Source: Lysinibacillus odysseyi (lineage in GTDB: Bacteria; Bacillota; Bacilli; Bacillales_A; Planococcaceae). Taken from it: a stretch of DNA of 64,000 bases. Numbering within the stretch: position 1 is the stretch's first letter; each line of letters begins with the position of its first letter. The translations under genes were made by a program, and so were the position numbers. Positions 60,368-64,000 of the stretch are shown here, piece after piece. Below the pieces are notes generated by a model. That model searched no databases and was not told where the DNA came from. It saw nothing but the letters and a program-made list of their open reading frames with translations. Location of the stretch: the NCBI GenBank assembly GCA_014595895.1, contig JABUKB010000001.1, forward strand, positions 1,302,001 to 1,366,000, in the 5' to 3' direction.

Positions 60368-60694
60368 TTATTTTAGTTTGTCACCGAATACCGCTTTTTC
60401 TAAATTGGCTACCCTTTTTAAAATATCATAATTCATATTGCTCGCTGTCGGTTGAACAGTCGTCGGTGGTGCGACAGGTTTTCTTGGTAATTCCTCTAAC
60501 TCCGCCTTTAATCGACTATTTTCAGCACGTAATGTTTCAAGCTCTTGCTTCAATAACTCGTTTGCTGCTTCAAATGCATCGTAATCTTCCATAATTTGAT
60601 CAAGAAACTGATCAACTTGGTCTGCATGATAGCCTTTTACGCTTTTTTTAAATTCTTTTTCTAAAATATCTTTTGATGTTAATTTGATTTGCAT
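60368..60694 (-). CDS. gpsB: Cell-division and peptidoglycan-synthesis coordinator GpsB
   Basis: A 108-residue DivIVA-related coiled-coil protein that links division and wall synthesis enzymes. It contains KDILEKEFKKSVKGYHADQVDQFLDQI (membrane-binding/peptide-binding domain), a coiled coil to about residue 70, a Pro-rich linker and the C-terminal trimerisation part NYDILKRVANLEKAVFG. Start ATG 60694 has AAGGG 8 bases up; the ATG 6 bases earlier is also possible. Confidence 0.93.
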   Translation of the reverse strand: MQIKLTSKDILEKEFKKSVKGYHADQVDQFLDQIMEDYDAFEAANELLKQELETLRAENSRLKAELEELPRKPVAPPTTVQPTASNMNYDILKRVANLEKAVFGDKLK

Positions 60695-60773
60695 TGACAT
60701 CGCCCTTCCATACTTGTGCATACGTAAATTTATTATAACATATAAATTTTTGATGCGGCAGTAGAAGCGACTA

Positions 60774-62024
60774 TTAATTATCTTTCATTTGTTTGATGGC
60801 GAGACGATGTATCCTTTTTTCCCATTTTTGCCTTTGCTTTGTCTGTTGTTCGTTTGTCCACTTTGGGTGTTGGCTAATCAGTCGCAAGGCGGCACGTGCA
60901 AAATCAGCCGCTAACGGATAATTTTTTTGCTGATGTTCTGTCAGAATCGCGATTTGCTCGTATGCCTTGATTTGAAACGGCACATCAATCGCGGGAATGG
61001 CTTTTAAAAGTGAAGCAATGGCTTCCCCATGCTGTCCTTCTCTTTTTTGTTCCAAGCCTAAATAATAATGAGCCAGTCCTGTCTCATGCTCCTCAAAGGC
61101 TTGCGTTACGTTTGTCAGGACTTGCGAGCCCGTATTTTTTAATTTTAAATCATGATACCATTTGCCAATATTCGTATGGGTTGTTGCAGAATCTTGTAAA
61201 TTTTGCTGAAACAATAGTTTAGTCGAATGCACATACAATGTCACGAGTGACAATAAATCCCATTCATTATGTTGCAGTACCTTCATTAAAGCATCCGCTT
61301 CGCCGCTTTTTATAGCGTCAAAATAAATAATTGGCGCCAAAAAGCCAGGAATATCTCCGACGCGCTGAAAGCCAAGCTTTTCCTGTTCAATCGTCGTTAA
61401 CTTCATCTTTTCCAAATCATTTTTCCAGAGGCGTTTTGTGCTATGCAAAAGATCAATTTGCTTTTGTGCGCGTAATTTTGGAATATACGCCTGGTTTAAT
61501 GTCCAGCGCGTTTCAAGCTGCGGCCAATCGAAGCTTTTGCCATTATAAGACACAACGGTTACTGCGCGCTGCCACAGTTTCGATTCAAACAGCAATGCCG
61601 CTTCATTTGAAGGGTCTGCTAGGACATACTGCGTTAATGTAAATTGCTCTTCATCTGTTTCTAAAAAGCCAAGCAGGAAAATATGTGTCCCTACCCCTTT
61701 TAAGCCCGTCGTTTCCGTATCAAAAAATACGAGTGTATCATCAAATGTCGTTTTATAAGGGTGATCGTCAGCTTCCTCCCACAAGGCAATGGCTTCAAAA
61801 AGCTCTTCAAGCCGATAATGCCCGTGACGGTAATCAAGCGGATAAGTCATCACGCGTTTAAAGCATATCCCAAAGTCGTTTTCGACAACTGTCAAACCTG
61901 CCTCCTCCCATTTTTCTACATAAGAAGGTTGATCTGGTTTCACAAATTTCGGCTTTTCTTGCTTCGTTTCTGTTTTCTTCCCAAGCAATTTTTTCATTTG
62001 CATGATTTTATTTTCATAGCTCAT
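60774..62024 (-). CDS. mrfB: MrfB exonuclease (YprB), DnaQ-like with TPR region
   Basis: A 416-residue protein. The N-terminal half is a DnaQ/RNase-H-fold 3'-5' exonuclease with metal ligands in FFDTETTGLKG (DxE, about residue 98), YNGKSFDWPQL and HNEWDLLSLV. A C-terminal stretch (about 260-400) has TPR-like repeats. In B. subtilis, MrfA and MrfB together repair mitomycin C adducts. The ATG overlaps the mrfA stop (ATGA). The length agrees with YprB (413). Confidence 0.9.
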   Translation of the reverse strand: MSYENKIMQMKKLLGKKTETKQEKPKFVKPDQPSYVEKWEEAGLTVVENDFGICFKRVMTYPLDYRHGHYRLEELFEAIALWEEADDHPYKTTFDDTLVFFDTETTGLKGVGTHIFLLGFLETDEEQFTLTQYVLADPSNEAALLFESKLWQRAVTVVSYNGKSFDWPQLETRWTLNQAYIPKLRAQKQIDLLHSTKRLWKNDLEKMKLTTIEQEKLGFQRVGDIPGFLAPIIYFDAIKSGEADALMKVLQHNEWDLLSLVTLYVHSTKLLFQQNLQDSATTHTNIGKWYHDLKLKNTGSQVLTNVTQAFEEHETGLAHYYLGLEQKREGQHGEAIASLLKAIPAIDVPFQIKAYEQIAILTEHQQKNYPLAADFARAALRLISQHPKWTNEQQTKQRQKWEKRIHRLAIKQMKDN

Positions 62025-64000
62025 GGTAACCACATCATTTCTGCTAATAAAATACGCAAGACTTTCAGTACTTGCTGTTTACTATCTCCGATGGCATCTT
62101 GAGCGCCAATACAAGATGGACAGCCTGCCTGACATGGACATGTTTCTACATGTTTAATAGTACGCTCTAGCAGGCTCAGTAAAATATCGTATACCTTTTC
62201 AGCAAGTCCAATACCACCTGGGTAACTATCATAAATAAAAATGGTCGGACGCTCATTATGCGTCGCTTTCACTTGCGGAACGACAGATAAATCACTGCGA
62301 TCACAATGGACAAATAATGGAACAAAGCTGCCCATCGCATAGGCTGCCCCGTTTAAGGCATCCGTCAACTGTTCCTCTGACCAATTATCCGGTAAATCAA
62401 AGCTCATCCATGTTGCACTTGTATGCATTTCCATTGGCGGAATGGTAATCTTCCCTGAGCCGATGTTGTCATGGGTATTGAAACGGATTTTTTTAAAGAT
62501 AGTGGGAATAGCCAGCAAACTAACATCTCCGTACGATACTGTTGCTGTTTTATAGGTAGCTGACTTATCCTCGCTCAGTACCTTTAACTCCACCGCTAAA
62601 TTGGCATCGGTAAAGTAATCGACTTCTACTTCCCTTACATAAGCTTTCTTTTCTTCCCAATCGAGCATTTCAACCTGGAACTGAATGCCCCGATGCATAT
62701 AAATCGCCTCTTCATGGAGCAGTGTCATCGCACTATACGTATCCATTTCCCCAATCACGACATTTTTAGGCGCTGTGATATCGATAATCACGACATTTTC
62801 CTGTGCAGCGGAGCGCAGCGATATATCATGTGCCGGGAAACGCTCACTCATCCAGTGCCATTGCGTGCTTGTCTTTACGAGCACTCCTTCTTCCTCCAAG
62901 AAGGCAAGAAGCTCCTGTACCGTAAACTCTCCGTACGTATCTGTCATACTAAAAGGCAATTCGAAAGCAGCACATTTTAGATGATCCATTAATATAATCA
63001 TATTTTCCGGATTAATACGCGCTTCTTCCGGATCCGTCCCAAAGAAGTAATCAGGATGCTGGATAATATATTGGTCAAGAGCTGTAGACTGAGCCACGTA
63101 AATGATTAATGCCTCATCCTGCCTGCGTCCCGCGCGTCCTGCCTGCTGCCAAGCACTCGCAATATTTCCTGGGTAACCCGTCATGATACAAGCTTGTAGC
63201 TGTCCGATATCAATACCCAGCTCCAAGGCATTCGTCGATACGACTACTTGAATTGAACCTTCGCGCAGCCCTTTTTCAATCGTTCGTCTTTCGCTCGGCA
63301 AATAACCGCCGCGGTAGCCTTGAATCGATTCATCTCCAATTTTATCGAATGTCAAGGATTTCAAATACGTAACAAGCATCTCTACTCGTACACGTGATTT
63401 AGCAAAAATAATTGTCTGAATACCAGCTTCGAATAAACGCTTAGAAATGTCGCGAACTTCTAGCACGGCACTGCGTCTGACACCGAATGTCGTATTAACA
63501 ATCGGCGGATTGTAAAAAATAAACGTTTTCTTGCCAACCGGTGCTCCGGAATTGGCAATGAGCTGATGAGGTTCATTGGTTAAGCTTTCTGCTAATTGTT
63601 TCGGATTTTTAATCGTCGCCGATGTACAAATAAAAACTGGCTCCGACCCGTAAAAAGCGCAAATTCGTTTGAGGCGTCGGATGACATGTGCCACATGACT
63701 TCCAAACACGCCCTTATACGTATGCAATTCATCTATGACAATGTATTTCAAATTCTCAAATAAAGACACCCATTTTGTATGGTGCGGCAATATCCCACTA
63801 TGTAACATATCGGGATTCGTCATCACGATATGTCCTGCTTTGCGAATCTTTGTACGGATATTAGGCGCTGTATCGCCGTCATACGTATAGCTTAAAATCT
63901 CTTCCCCTGTCGCCTCGATTAGTTCGTTTAAATCTGTCTTTTGATCCTGGGCCAATGCCTTCGTGGGAAACAAATAAATCGCACGGCTAGAAGGATCTTG
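62021..64000 (-). CDS. mrfA: MrfA helicase (YprA), C-terminal 659 codons (cut by window edge)
   Basis: The gene runs off the right end; about 90 N-terminal residues including Walker A are outside. Visible are FPTKALAQDQ (motif Ia), DELHTYKGVFG (DEVH-like box, here DELH), TSATI, the C-terminal helicase half with STNALELGIDIG and QQAGRAGRRQD, and a terminal CPCQAGCPSC cysteine cluster expected to bind zinc. YprA/MrfA is a DEAD-like helicase acting with MrfB in adduct repair. The gene partly overlaps mrfB. Confidence 0.93.
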   Translation of the reverse strand, partial: QDPSSRAIYLFPTKALAQDQKTDLNELIEATGEEILSYTYDGDTAPNIRTKIRKAGHIVMTNPDMLHSGILPHHTKWVSLFENLKYIVIDELHTYKGVFGSHVAHVIRRLKRICAFYGSEPVFICTSATIKNPKQLAESLTNEPHQLIANSGAPVGKKTFIFYNPPIVNTTFGVRRSAVLEVRDISKRLFEAGIQTIIFAKSRVRVEMLVTYLKSLTFDKIGDESIQGYRGGYLPSERRTIEKGLREGSIQVVVSTNALELGIDIGQLQACIMTGYPGNIASAWQQAGRAGRRQDEALIIYVAQSTALDQYIIQHPDYFFGTDPEEARINPENMIILMDHLKCAAFELPFSMTDTYGEFTVQELLAFLEEEGVLVKTSTQWHWMSERFPAHDISLRSAAQENVVIIDITAPKNVVIGEMDTYSAMTLLHEEAIYMHRGIQFQVEMLDWEEKKAYVREVEVDYFTDANLAVELKVLSEDKSATYKTATVSYGDVSLLAIPTIFKKIRFNTHDNIGSGKITIPPMEMHTSATWMSFDLPDNWSEEQLTDALNGAAYAMGSFVPLFVHCDRSDLSVVPQVKATHNERPTIFIYDSYPGGIGLAEKVYDILLSLLERTIKHVETCPCQAGCPSCIGAQDAIGDSKQQVLKVLRILLAEMMWLP

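Noticed and set aside
1-64000. Search for CRISPR array, rRNA, tRNA, prophage genes and intact insertion sequences
   Set aside because: No regular short repeats, transposase motifs, phage structural genes or tRNA-like cloverleafs were noticed; only rnpB and riboswitches are clear RNA elements.

Overview
The window reads as chromosome from a low-GC, Gram-positive, spore-former-type Bacillales bacterium. Intrinsic terminators, AGGAGG-type ribosome sites and frequent TTG/GTG starts support this. The right half keeps Bacillus subtilis gene neighbourhoods: dynA and ypwA near the middle, then ypvA, rlmL(ypsC), rnpB, gpsB, mrfB(yprB) and mrfA(yprA). The codon style and several families suggest Planococcaceae/Caryophanaceae (Solibacillus or Lysinibacillus-like); that placement is inference. 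I see no rRNA, tRNA, CRISPR array, prophage or intact insertion sequence.

Left part, 1-13 kb: an ECF sigma factor with the start of a DUF4179-type anti-sigma gene; two paralogous small zinc-motif proteins; two overlapping membrane-protein genes; a dienelactone-hydrolase-like gene; a NatAB-type exporter divergent from a NatR/NatK-type two-component system; a small PBECR-like nuclease; and an unassigned structured RNA with its own promoter and terminator. Small membrane proteins, a PaaG-type crotonase, an MFS carrier and a UspA protein follow.

From 13.6 to 31.6 kb: a decayed SDR gene remnant beside an intact SDR; a ring-cleaving dioxygenase and flavin reductase behind an MhqR-type operator; a PAS-PAS-GGDEF cyclase; and the thiamin salvage operon (tenA, tenA, thiM, thiD, thiE, read right to left). 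In that operon a block of about 1.16 kb has been duplicated, giving two tenA genes, four TPP riboswitches in two tandem pairs and a dead thiM 5' end. An ATP-grasp protein, hydrolase, luciferase-like monooxygenase, LysE exporter, LOG-family and DUF418 genes follow.

From 31.7 to 48.5 kb: rhodanese, the double dynamin DynA, a CheX-like protein, carboxypeptidase M32, a deoxynucleoside-kinase-like protein without the P-loop lysine, small lipoprotein/membrane/acetyltransferase genes, copC-copD, a quinone-oxidoreductase-like gene followed by a second copy of the copD 3' end, and the ktrB-ktrA potassium system behind a c-di-AMP (ydaO/yuaA) riboswitch.

From 48.5 to 53 kb lies the most unusual locus, a four-gene unit of acyl carrier protein, AMP-forming ligase, MBOAT acyltransferase and SGNH-type extracytoplasmic protein. 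Its logic is that of dltABCD, but the ligase is not obviously DltA. Its promoter carries a good Fur box directly after the -10, predicting an iron-repressed cell-surface or exopolymer acylation system. The remainder, 53-64 kb, is conserved core: methyltransferase, DinG/XPD-type helicase, RlmL methyltransferase, a PAS-GGDEF-EAL protein, RNase P RNA, GpsB and the MrfAB repair pair, with mrfA cut by the window edge.
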